Positions 1-6,807 of a stretch of DNA of 13,107 bases are shown piece after piece. The DNA is from an uncultured Bacilli bacterium (lineage in GTDB: Bacteria > Bacillota_I > Bacilli_A > RF39 > UBA660), in the NCBI GenBank assembly GCA_944351315.1, contig CALVPL010000002.1, positions 1 to 13,107 on the forward strand, written 5' to 3'. Position 1 is the stretch's first letter. Each line of letters begins with the position of its first letter. The position numbers and the translations under genes were made by a program. The notes under the pieces were generated by a model. That model did not search any database and was not told where the DNA came from. It saw only the letters and a list, made by a program, of their open reading frames with translations.

Positions 1-305
1 GTTGTATTTAAGATTTCTAAATTCACTTGATAACTAACATAAGAAGCACACTTATTAGATATTTTAAATGTATAAGGAGTAAGAGTACTTCCTTCTTCAT
101 CGGTCATTGGATAAGCTTTAGAAAGAGTAATTGCTTCACTTTCTTCAATAAACTCAATATCAAAACAATCGGTTACTACTTGATTAGTTCCACTTTGAAT
201 ATGCGTTAAATACCAATATGCATAAGAAATACCGATACAAATCATAAACAAAATCAAGATAAACAATATTAAAGCTTTTTTATTTTCTTGTAATTTTTCT
301 AACAT
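1..305 (-). CDS. Membrane-anchored exported protein with YAYW signal segment, C-terminus cut by window edge
   Basis: Partial gene: 101 codons from ATG at 305-303 with no stop before the left edge. The product starts MLEKLQENKKAL, followed by one hydrophobic segment (about residues 11-32, rich in I/L/F) ending in SYAYWYL. An extracellular-looking polar region follows with TDCFDIEF, an acidic stretch, and NKCASYVSYQVNL. This resembles the class of short-signal proteins in gut Bacilli that recall SipW/TasA-type substrates: a hydrophobic helix followed by a Tyr-Ala-Tyr-Trp motif and beta-rich repeats. I recognise the style, not a named family, so function is unknown; surface or matrix association is inference. 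The two Cys residues in the visible ectodomain (C47 and C87) could form a disulfide. An AGGAG ribosome site at 317-313 lies 7 bases before the ATG and supports this start. It is divergent from rnhC. Confidence 0.72.
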   Translation of the reverse strand, partial: MLEKLQENKKALILFILILFMICIGISYAYWYLTHIQSGTNQVVTDCFDIEFIEESEAITLSKAYPMTDEEGSTLTPYTFKISNKCASYVSYQVNLEILNT

Positions 306-383
306 AATTAGACTCCTATTCTTAGTATGTAACAATTTATTCTTTTTACTCAAAATTCTTTCTTATCGTACTATTCTGATACT

Positions 384-392
384 ATCATATCA
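384..392 (-). promoter_or_regulatory. Candidate extended -10 promoter for the left-edge membrane protein
   Basis: On the minus strand the sequence reads TGATATGAT: a TGn extension followed by TATGAT (389-384), one mismatch from TATAAT. No convincing -35 lies 17 bases upstream. It would give a leader of about 70 bases. A second, weaker candidate nearer the gene is TTGAGT (353-348) with an 18-base spacer to CATACT (329-324), 18 bases before the ATG. The sequence does not decide between them. Confidence 0.4.
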
Positions 393-433
393 TAGATGAA
401 ATAGAAAGAAAATATTTTTTTTTCAAAAGAAAA

Positions 434-462
434 TGGACAAAAGAATGGAAATTTAGTACAAT
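434..462 (+). promoter_or_regulatory. rnhC promoter, -35 TGGACA / 17-base spacer / -10 TACAAT
   Basis: TGGACA at 434-439 (one mismatch to TTGACA) is separated by exactly 17 bases from TACAAT at 457-462 (one mismatch to TATAAT). This is a good housekeeping-sigma match. The expected transcription start, 7 bases after the -10, is G469, the first base of the ribosome site GGTGAAG (469-475). ATG is at 481, so the leader would be about 12 bases. Confidence 0.72.
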
Positions 463-480
463 AAAGCTGGTGAAGAAAAA

Positions 481-1413
481 ATGACTATTGTTTTTAAAGT
501 AAGTGATAAATTAAAAGAAAAAATGATTGAATATTATACTCCTTTACGAAGAGAAAAAACTCCACCCTATGCTGTTTTTCAAGCTATGGATGCCGATACA
601 ATTGTAACTCTTTATGAATCTGGCAAGGTAATGTTTCAAGGTATCAGTGCTGATATTGATGCTAAAATGTGGTCAGAAATGGAACAAAAGTTAACAGGGA
701 AAAAAATTAATATTTATGAAAATGAAAAAAAGAAAGAAAAAGAAAAAAAAGAAAGAACTGTTCTATATAAAAAAAGTACGATTGGTTCCGATGAAGTTGG
801 AACTGGCGATTATTTTGGACCGATTGTTGTTACAGCTGCTTATATTCCTAAAGAGCAAATTCCTTTTATCGATGAATTAGGAGTACGAGATTCAAAAACT
901 TTAACGGATGCTAAAATTATGGAAATAGCTCCTACTCTTATTAAAGAAGTGAAACATTGTACTTTTATTTTAAAAAATAAGGAATATAATAAATATCAGA
1001 AAATGGGTTTTAATATGAACAAAATTAAAGCCATTTTACATAATAAAGTTTTAGTAGAAATGAAAAAAAGAACTCCTTCGTATGATGCAATTGTTGTCGA
1101 TCAATTTGTCTATCCTCAAAAATACTTTGAACATATTAAAGAGGCTATTGAAAAAGTTAATGATATTGATTTTACAACTAAAGCAGAAAGTAAATGTGCT
1201 TCTGTTGCTGCGGCTAGTTGTATTAGTCGTTATATTTTCTTATTACAAATGGATGAATTAAGTAAAGAACTTTCTACTCCTTTATTAAAGGGTGCTGGAG
1301 AAGATGTCGATAAATTAGCTTCTAAAATTGTTCAAACTTATGGAATGGAAAAATTAGAAGAAATTGCTAAATTAAACTTTAAAAATACCGAAAAATTAAA
1401 ACAATATTTATAA
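481..1413 (+). CDS. rnhC: Ribonuclease HIII
   Basis: Cleaves the RNA strand of RNA-DNA hybrids (primers, R-loops) in the cytoplasm. The 310-residue length is normal for RNase HIII. Residues 1 to about 80 fit the N-terminal TBP-like substrate-binding domain. A lysine/glutamate linker (about 82-92) follows, then the RNase H fold with IGSDEVGTGDYFGP (101-114) carrying catalytic D104 and E105, VRDSKTL (135-141), and D207 in VVDQF. An acidic residue in TKAESK (E236) is the likely fourth active-site residue, before SVAAASCISRY. The N-terminal domain and the GTGDYFGP signature separate it from RNase HII. ATG at 481 is supported by GGTGAAG five bases upstream and by the promoter spacing. It is monocistronic and convergent with holA. 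The linker is encoded by an A-rich run (about 724-756) including eight consecutive A (743-750). Confidence 0.95.
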   Translation: MTIVFKVSDKLKEKMIEYYTPLRREKTPPYAVFQAMDADTIVTLYESGKVMFQGISADIDAKMWSEMEQKLTGKKINIYENEKKKEKEKKERTVLYKKSTIGSDEVGTGDYFGPIVVTAAYIPKEQIPFIDELGVRDSKTLTDAKIMEIAPTLIKEVKHCTFILKNKEYNKYQKMGFNMNKIKAILHNKVLVEMKKRTPSYDAIVVDQFVYPQKYFEHIKEAIEKVNDIDFTTKAESKCASVAAASCISRYIFLLQMDELSKELSTPLLKGAGEDVDKLASKIVQTYGMEKLEEIAKLNFKNTEKLKQYL

Positions 1414-1447
1414 AAAAAATATCACTTTTGATGGTGATATTTTTTTT
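1412..1447. terminator. Bidirectional rho-independent terminator between rnhC and holA
   Basis: The inverted repeat ATATCAC (1419-1425) / GTGATAT (1434-1440) has an 8-base loop. It is flanked by seven A on the left (1412-1418) and seven T on the right (1441-1447), so it can end transcription in both directions. The A run overlaps the rnhC stop codon (1411-1413). The T run overlaps the holA stop codon (1448-1446), so both genes end inside the element. Confidence 0.85.
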
Positions 1448-2378
1448 AAGCAAAATAGTTTATTAAAAAAGTATATAGCCCCATTACTTTGTCCCAACTG
1501 CCCGATTTGATTTTATAATCCATATGGGCAAATGAAATAATATAATCTTTTAAATCATCTATATGAAAATTAGAGGCATTTTTCATAATTTTTGTAACTT
1601 GCCAATCTCTTAAAGAAAGTTTTTTAGCAATTTCATTAAAGGAATATTGTTTTTTTTCTAAGAGCTTGTAATACAATAATAATCGAAATTCTCTAAGGAG
1701 TAAATTTGATAATTGAGATGCATCTGTTTTCACGCTTAAGAAATCCTTTAAAAGTTTAAAAGTTTCTTTCATGTTACGAGTTATTACGGCATCCGTAAAT
1801 TTAAATAGATTTTCGTTCACATTTGAAGCGACAATTTCTTTCATTTGGTTTAAAGAAATGGTATCATTTTTTTGAAAATATAAAGAAAATTTGGCTATTT
1901 CATTTTGAATCAAATCGTATTGATTTAGGGAAGCTTCCAGTAAATATTTTATGGCCGAATCACTTACTTTATAGATCGATAGTTCTTTTTTTATTTCGTT
2001 TGAAAGTTCATATCCTTTAGGAGATTCTAAAGTAAGAAATGTATAATTTTCATTAATGAGTTTGGTTATCTTTTTTCTTTTATCTACTTCTTCATAAGTT
2101 ACAAATATTAAAACTGTTTTTTCATATGGAGAGAGGATATATTTTTCTAATTCTTGCTCATCTTTTTCAGCAAGTTTTTCTTTGCCAAAAAAATTGGCAT
2201 TTTTAACAATCACATATTTTGTTTCATCAAATAACGAAACATAGGAAGCTTCCTCTAAAATTTCTTTGATGTTTTTATCGTAAACATAAGTTAGGCAATT
2301 TGAACTTTTTTTAGTAATCGTGGCTATTTTATGCTCTAATAAATATCTTGAATCTGTTTGAATTAAATATATATTCAT
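1446..2378 (-). CDS. holA: DNA polymerase III subunit delta (clamp loader)
   Basis: Delta opens the sliding clamp within the clamp-loader complex. The 310-residue protein is slightly shorter than the usual 330-350. It starts MNIYLIQTDSRYL, the degenerate N-terminal nucleotide-binding-like fold without a Walker A, and has the conserved NLFKFTDAV segment (about 192-200) that begins the lid/collar transition. The C-terminal collar is alpha-helical with LSNLLLREFRLLLYYKLL and LRDWQVTKIMKNA. Its place directly after comEC matches the common Firmicutes order comEA-comEC-holA, which strengthens the call. The gap to comEC is 23 bases and holds its own promoter and GGTGAT ribosome site (2387-2382). 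Transcription can therefore come from comEA/comEC read-through or from this internal promoter, letting an essential replication gene be expressed independently of competence genes (inference). Confidence 0.93.
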   Translation of the reverse strand: MNIYLIQTDSRYLLEHKIATITKKSSNCLTYVYDKNIKEILEEASYVSLFDETKYVIVKNANFFGKEKLAEKDEQELEKYILSPYEKTVLIFVTYEEVDKRKKITKLINENYTFLTLESPKGYELSNEIKKELSIYKVSDSAIKYLLEASLNQYDLIQNEIAKFSLYFQKNDTISLNQMKEIVASNVNENLFKFTDAVITRNMKETFKLLKDFLSVKTDASQLSNLLLREFRLLLYYKLLEKKQYSFNEIAKKLSLRDWQVTKIMKNASNFHIDDLKDYIISFAHMDYKIKSGSWDKVMGLYTFLINYFA

Positions 2379-2395
2379 AACATCACCATGTTATT

Positions 2396-2404
2396 ATCTT
2401 ATCA
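2396..2404 (-). promoter_or_regulatory. holA internal promoter, extended -10 TGATAAGAT overlapping the comEC stop codon
   Basis: The minus strand reads TGA then TAAGAT (2401-2396). The TGA (2404-2402) is at once the comEC stop codon and the TGn part of an extended -10. The predicted start is A2389, 11 bases before the holA ATG. GGTGAT at 2387-2382 follows within two bases. There is no good -35. The match is moderate (one mismatch in the hexamer), but the spacing equals that at rnhC, nusB and mutS. Confidence 0.5.
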
Positions 2405-4450
2405 TGAATTTTCTTTTAAAGTATATATTTTCATCTTATTTTTTGAAATTTTAAACCATATAGTTTTATATTTACTGGTTTCATAATAAGGGATATTTAA
2501 GTTTTGCAAGTTTTCAATAGTTTCTTTGCTTGGATGATGATAGGAATTGTTTAATCCAACACTTAAGATAGCATAACGCGGATCTACTTTTTTTAAAAAC
2601 TGTGGATCACTACTTGTCGAAGAACCGTGATGGCCTACTTTTAAAACATCACTTGTAATGCTTTCATCCATGAGCATTTTTTCTCTTTCTTTTGGAGCGT
2701 CTCCCATCATTAAAAAGGAAAAATTTAAAACATTGACTTTTAAAACTAGACTTGCCATATTTTCATCTTTACTTGGATAGGAATAGATATGCCACTTAAA
2801 AAATGAAGGATTGTATTCATGGATTTTGGAAGGATATAGTGTATGAATTTCTTGTTCTAAAGCATTTTCTGTATTGGAATTTAATAAAATGCTCTTGCAA
2901 GGAATTTCCTGCAGCAAATCTAAAGCATTCCCTATATGATCATAGTCGCCATGAGTGAGCACTAAACAATCTATGGCAGTTATTCCTAAAGAATGTAAAA
3001 ACGTTTTGATCGTTTGGGCTTGTTTTACTTTTCGCTTCCTTATTTTCCAATCTTCTTTGACAAATGATAAAGTTCCCCCAGTATCTATTAGAATCACTTC
3101 TTTTTTTAACGGACTTACAAAAAGAGTACTATCCCCTTGCCCAACATCTAAAAAGTAGACATAGCTTGCCGAATCAAGCATTGGAATCATTTTAATAATT
3201 AAAACAAAAATAAACGAATAAAATAACCAACTTTTGTTTTTAGTTTTTAAGAAAAGAAATAAGAAAAAGGCATAAATACTCCAATAAAACGGTGGAATAT
3301 AAGGCAAACAAATGATTCCAAATGTTATACTTTGACAAATGGCATTTATTGTTTCAAATAAAGAAATCAGCATAGATAGGATGGGAAGAAAAAATGGAAA
3401 AGCCAGATAAAGAAAGCAAGCTGGATATAACACAAAAGTTACAAATGGAACAAAAACAAGATTCCAAACAATTGAAAGAAGATTTATTTCATAGAAATGA
3501 ATCGCACTAATCGGAATACTTGCTAATGTAGCAATGGCACTAGTTTTAAGCAAGTTTTTCCAGTAACTTTTTGAGGGTTTCAAAAAGAAAAAAGTAAAAC
3601 AGATAAGAAAAGAATATTGAAATCCTAAGTCCATCAAATAAAAAGGATTAAATAAAACCATACCTAAAAAGACAAAAAGAAAGATTTTAAACCGACTTAA
3701 TTGTAAATTGAAATAACGGTTGATACTCATGCCAAAAAAGAGCCAAACACTTCGTAAAACTGAAGGAGTAAATCCAACTAAAAAAGCATAGAAAAACAAG
3801 AAAATATTTAGAAATACATCTTTTTTCTTACCAAAACGAGATAAGATTTTACTTAAAAATGCCACAAATAAAGAAATATGCATTCCAGAAACAGCGAATA
3901 AATGACTTATGCCATTTTTTCTTATTGCTTCTACTTCCATATAATCTGAATTACCTAAAAGTAAGGCTAAAAGATACTCAGAATGAGAACGTGAGGAAAT
4001 GTAACGATACAGACTGGTTTTGATTTGATCGAAAAAATTTCCTTCTTCTATTATGGTAATTGTATCCGCTGTAAAGGTTCGATAAATATTTTGATAATAT
4101 AAATAATCATGGTAATCGAAAGTATTGGGAAGTGAAGCTTTATTTGGTACCTGCATAGATCCGGATAATTTTATCTTCATTCCGCTCATTAAGTAATGAT
4201 CATAATATTCTTTTTCTTCCAATGTTTTAAAGTAATAGAAAACTTCTATTTTTTCTAAAGCATTCACTTCCATACTTAAGAAATTGCCATCTATTTTAAA
4301 TGAGATGATTTCTCCTTCTAGTTCGGTCGTCTCTAAAGCATACTGACTGACCTTCGGGGTTCTATAATAGAAAAAACAAAAACAAATAACAACGAAAAGA
4401 AAACCGATGAAAAAAATGTTAGAGTGTAATATAGTCTTTAAGTTTTGCAT
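2402..4450 (-). CDS. comEC: ComEC DNA internalisation channel with metallo-beta-lactamase-like domain
   Basis: Polytopic membrane protein that carries single-stranded DNA across the membrane during natural transformation. Residue numbers count from the GTG at 4456. An N-terminal membrane segment (about 11-31) is followed by a soluble DUF4131-type region to about 155. The Competence domain begins LLALLLGNSDYM and ISHLFAVSGMHIS (183-195) and continues through many hydrophobic helices to about 425. A C-terminal hydrolase-like domain follows with FLDVGQGDS (435-443), IDTGG, THGDYDHIGN (501-510; H502, D504, D506, H507), MGD (584-586), KVGHHGSS (607-614) and HHPS (640-643). All metal ligands are present, so it could be an active nuclease. 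Total length is typical for the smaller ComECs. I prefer ATG at 4450 (682 residues) because AGGCGA sits 8 bases upstream; the GTG at 4456 would leave only two bases. The gene overlaps the end of comEA by about 32 bases, which suggests translational coupling. Confidence 0.96.
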   Translation of the reverse strand: MQNLKTILHSNIFFIGFLFVVICFCFFYYRTPKVSQYALETTELEGEIISFKIDGNFLSMEVNALEKIEVFYYFKTLEEKEYYDHYLMSGMKIKLSGSMQVPNKASLPNTFDYHDYLYYQNIYRTFTADTITIIEEGNFFDQIKTSLYRYISSRSHSEYLLALLLGNSDYMEVEAIRKNGISHLFAVSGMHISLFVAFLSKILSRFGKKKDVFLNIFLFFYAFLVGFTPSVLRSVWLFFGMSINRYFNLQLSRFKIFLFVFLGMVLFNPFYLMDLGFQYSFLICFTFFFLKPSKSYWKNLLKTSAIATLASIPISAIHFYEINLLSIVWNLVFVPFVTFVLYPACFLYLAFPFFLPILSMLISLFETINAICQSITFGIICLPYIPPFYWSIYAFFLFLFLKTKNKSWLFYSFIFVLIIKMIPMLDSASYVYFLDVGQGDSTLFVSPLKKEVILIDTGGTLSFVKEDWKIRKRKVKQAQTIKTFLHSLGITAIDCLVLTHGDYDHIGNALDLLQEIPCKSILLNSNTENALEQEIHTLYPSKIHEYNPSFFKWHIYSYPSKDENMASLVLKVNVLNFSFLMMGDAPKEREKMLMDESITSDVLKVGHHGSSTSSDPQFLKKVDPRYAILSVGLNNSYHHPSKETIENLQNLNIPYYETSKYKTIWFKISKNKMKIYTLKENS

Positions 4451-5048
4451 AAACACTATCGCCTATGCCTTTAATATTTAATAGATCTTCTTTCTTAGTG
4501 AATTTGCCACAATTTTTACGATATTCAATAATACTTGCTGCCTTAGATTCGCCGATGCCAGGTAGAGTTAGTAATTCTTCTAAAGTCGCTGTATTAATTG
4601 AAATTAATGTACTTGAAGTTGTTTCTTCTGCATGTTTTGTAATCTCGTCGTTTTCGACGATTGCCTCTTGTTTTTCTAAATCTTTTACTTCTTCTTTCGT
4701 ATAAACTGTGATGACCATCTCATCGGTTACTTTTTTCGAAAGATTTAAATTAGAGGTATCTGCTTCTTCTTGTAACCCGCCAGCCAAATTAATAATATCG
4801 TTGACGATTTGCCCTTCTGTTACGTGATATACACCCGGATTTATCACTGCCCCTTTGATATCGACGACGATTTCTTCATTTTTGACTGGAGTTGTTTCCG
4901 TGGCAGGTTCTGTTTTCGGACAAACATAAGCTTCTTCAGCTGTAACTTCAACTAAATAAAGACTTGCAAAAACTCCACATAAGATAAAAGTGAAAAGTAA
5001 ACCACACAGCCATTTCTTTTCTTTCATCCATTCAAATATTTGTTCCAT
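4419..5048 (-). CDS. comEA: ComEA competence DNA receptor
   Basis: Membrane-anchored double-stranded DNA receptor that hands DNA to ComEC. One transmembrane anchor (about 13-33) follows a short cytoplasmic start. A Thr/Glu/Pro-rich spacer (about 45-60) leads to an SLBB domain (about 60-117) with VVDIKGAVINPGVYHV, INLAGGL and the NLNLSKKVTDEMVITVYT strand. A charged linker (118-148) leads to a helix-hairpin-helix DNA-binding domain (149-209) with INTATLEELLTLPGIG, IIEYRKNCGKF and LLNIKGIGDSVYAKL. At 209 residues and with this domain order it matches Bacillus ComEA. The start is fixed by a strong AAAGGAGG ribosome site about 5 bases before ATG 5048. It is first of comEA-comEC-holA. No comEB (dCMP deaminase) lies between, unlike B. 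subtilis. I found no convincing sigma-A promoter upstream, but there is a perfect 8-bp inverted repeat in the leader. Confidence 0.95.
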   Translation of the reverse strand: MEQIFEWMKEKKWLCGLLFTFILCGVFASLYLVEVTAEEAYVCPKTEPATETTPVKNEEIVVDIKGAVINPGVYHVTEGQIVNDIINLAGGLQEEADTSNLNLSKKVTDEMVITVYTKEEVKDLEKQEAIVENDEITKHAEETTSSTLISINTATLEELLTLPGIGESKAASIIEYRKNCGKFTKKEDLLNIKGIGDSVYAKLKDYITL

Positions 5049-5063
5049 AGTCCCTCCTTTCTA

Positions 5064-5083
5064 AGAAGATAAAATTATCTTCT
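5064..5083. repeat. Perfect inverted repeat upstream of comEA
   Basis: AGAAGATA (5064-5071) and TATCTTCT (5076-5083) form a perfect 8-bp palindrome around a 4-base centre. It lies directly upstream of the comEA ribosome site and downstream of the proS terminator. It could be an operator or an RNA hairpin just before the Shine-Dalgarno. No T run follows, so it is not a terminator. Confidence 0.5.
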
Positions 5084-5126
5084 ACTAATACATACAAGAA
5101 AAATTTTTCATTTCCTTTTTTTTCAT

Positions 5127-5152
5127 AAAAAAACGTTCATTTTTCATGAACG
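5127..5152 (-). terminator. Rho-independent terminator of the nusB-proS operon
   Basis: On the minus strand CGTTCAT (5152-5146), a five-base GAAAA loop and ATGAACG (5140-5134) form a 7-bp stem followed by seven T (5133-5127). It begins four bases after the proS stop codon, in the classical arrangement, and separates the proS operon from comEA. Confidence 0.88.
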
Positions 5153-5155
5153 AAT

Positions 5156-6577
5156 TTAATATTGCTTTCCGACATAAATGCGTTTGGTTGCTTTTTGGCC
5201 ACAGACGATACAAGGACCTGTTGCTTCTTCATTTTCGATAATACAACGACTTTTTAAACCGGTTTCTTCTTTAATTTGATCTTCACAAGCCATGTTTCCA
5301 CACCAATTGATTTTCATAAATCCTGGTTTATTTTTCGCGTAATCTTTTAAAGTTTCATAATCTTTTACATCGTAGATCATTTCATCTCGTCTTTTTAGTG
5401 CTCGATTATACATATCTTGTTGAATTTGTTCTAACATTTTTTCGATTTCTTCTTGAACTTGAGAAATTTTGATGCTTTTCTTTTCTAATGTATCTCTTCT
5501 TACAAGAACGACTTCCTCTTTTTCTAAATCACGAAGTCCTACTTCAACTCGAATAGGAATTCCTTTTACTTCGGCAGCAGCGAACTTAAATCCTGGAGAT
5601 TTATCACTATCATCTATTTTGTAGGTGATTTCTTCTTTTAAGTTTGAAGCGATTTTTTCTATAGTGCTTAAAACTCGTTCATCTGTACCTATTGGAATAA
5701 AGATCACTTTAATTGGAGCAATTTTTGGTGGTAAAACTAAACCGTGATTATCGCCATGAGTCATGATAATTCCACCAATCATTCTCGTGGTAACTCCCCA
5801 GCTGGTTTGATATGGTGTTTTAAGGGTATTATCTTCATCTAAGAATTGAATCCCAAAAGCTTTGGCAAAATGATCGCCAAAATAATGGCTTGTTCCGTTT
5901 TGTAAAGCTACTCCATCATACATCATTGCTTCTAAGGTATAGGTTTCTTCTGCTCCAGCAAATTTTTCTTTTTCTGTCTTTCTTCCGACAAGTACTGGAA
6001 GTGCTAAAATGTTGCGTTGAAAGTTTTCATATATTTTTAACATTCGTAAAGTTTCAGCTTTTGCTTCTTCGCTAGTTTTGTGCATTGTATGCCCTTCTTG
6101 CCACATAATCTCACGGCTTCTTAAGAAAGGACGAGTGGTTTTTTCCCAACGAACGATCGTACACCATTGGTTATACAATTTTGGCAAATCGCGATATGAA
6201 TGAATAATGTTTTTATAGTGTTCACAGAATAATACTTCGCTGGTTGGTCTTACGCACATTCTTTCTTCTAACTTTTCTTCACCCCCATGAGTTACCCAAG
6301 CAACTTCGGGAGCAAATCCTTTGACGTGTTCTTTTTCTACATTGAGTAAAGATTCTGGAATAAACATCGGCATTTGAACATTTTCATGACCAGTTTTTTT
6401 AAATTCTTGATCGAGAATCTTTTGAATGTTTTCCCAGATTGCATAGCCATAAGGTCTTATAATCATGCTTCCTTTAACACTAGAATAGGAAACAAGATCG
6501 GCTTCTTTACAAACGTCGGTATACCACTGGCTAAAGTCAACATCACGATCGGTGATTTTTGTAACTAATTTTGACAT
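5156..6577 (-). CDS. proS: Prolyl-tRNA synthetase, archaeal/eukaryotic (type 3) form
   Basis: Class II synthetase that charges tRNA-Pro. The 473-residue size and organisation are those of the eukaryote/archaeon-like form: no large editing insertion between motifs 2 and 3, and an extra zinc-type C-terminal domain. Visible parts are RPYGYAIWENIQ (41-52) near motif 1; RPTSE (110-114); motif 2 with RWEKTTRPFLRSREIMWQEGHT (143-164); motif 3 region with GGIIMTHGDNHGLVLPP (268-284); an anticodon-binding domain (about 287-390); and a C-terminal domain with C426, C431, C456 and C459 in a four-cysteine zinc arrangement, ending in the conserved terminal tyrosine (KQY). This form occurs in mycoplasmas, Borrelia, Thermus and some Bacilli, whereas B. 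subtilis has the bacterial form. The start is supported by AAGGATGA upstream. The gene overlaps xseB by 13 bases, is last in the operon, and is followed by a strong terminator. Confidence 0.97.
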   Translation of the reverse strand: MSKLVTKITDRDVDFSQWYTDVCKEADLVSYSSVKGSMIIRPYGYAIWENIQKILDQEFKKTGHENVQMPMFIPESLLNVEKEHVKGFAPEVAWVTHGGEEKLEERMCVRPTSEVLFCEHYKNIIHSYRDLPKLYNQWCTIVRWEKTTRPFLRSREIMWQEGHTMHKTSEEAKAETLRMLKIYENFQRNILALPVLVGRKTEKEKFAGAEETYTLEAMMYDGVALQNGTSHYFGDHFAKAFGIQFLDEDNTLKTPYQTSWGVTTRMIGGIIMTHGDNHGLVLPPKIAPIKVIFIPIGTDERVLSTIEKIASNLKEEITYKIDDSDKSPGFKFAAAEVKGIPIRVEVGLRDLEKEEVVLVRRDTLEKKSIKISQVQEEIEKMLEQIQQDMYNRALKRRDEMIYDVKDYETLKDYAKNKPGFMKINWCGNMACEDQIKEETGLKSRCIIENEEATGPCIVCGQKATKRIYVGKQY

Positions 6578-6807
6578 TTTTCTTCATCCTTATCTTCAAT
6601 TTGAAAATCTTCTAATTCATTGTTTTCGTTTAAAATTTTGTTGACTTGTTTGGTTGCTTTATCTAGTTTTTCTTGACAAATTTTCACTAAATTCATCGCA
6701 TCTGTGTATTTATTAATTGCTTCTTCTAATGGTATCGTTCCACTTTCTAAATCTTTAATAATACCTTCTAAATCTTGTAATGCTTTTTCAAACGTAATTT
6801 CATTCAT
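6565..6807 (-). CDS. xseB: Exodeoxyribonuclease VII small subunit
   Basis: Small subunit of the ssDNA exonuclease complex; several copies bind the C-terminal helices of XseA. At 80 residues it has the usual length, with the family pattern FEKALQDLEGIIKDLESG, IPLEEAINKYTDAM and a final coiled helix CQEKLDKATKQV. The tail after about residue 60 is acidic and Asn/Asp/Glu-rich, ending EEKCQN, and looks disordered. ATG 6807 overlaps the xseA stop as ATGA, so translation is probably coupled, and AAGGAG at about 8 bases upstream gives an independent ribosome site. Its last 13 bases overlap proS. Confidence 0.95.
   Translation of the reverse strand: MNEITFEKALQDLEGIIKDLESGTIPLEEAINKYTDAMNLVKICQEKLDKATKQVNKILNENNELEDFQIEDKDEEKCQN

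Noticed and set aside
27..209. Open frame of 60 codons on the plus strand at the left edge
   Set aside because: It lies opposite the membrane-protein gene, which has a ribosome site, a signal-like helix and sensible composition. The plus-strand frame has no family resemblance.
5053..5126. ComK box or competence CIN box upstream of comEA
   Set aside because: A/T-rich runs allow loose AAAA/TTTT pairs, but none with the required spacing, and no TACGAATA-like element was found.
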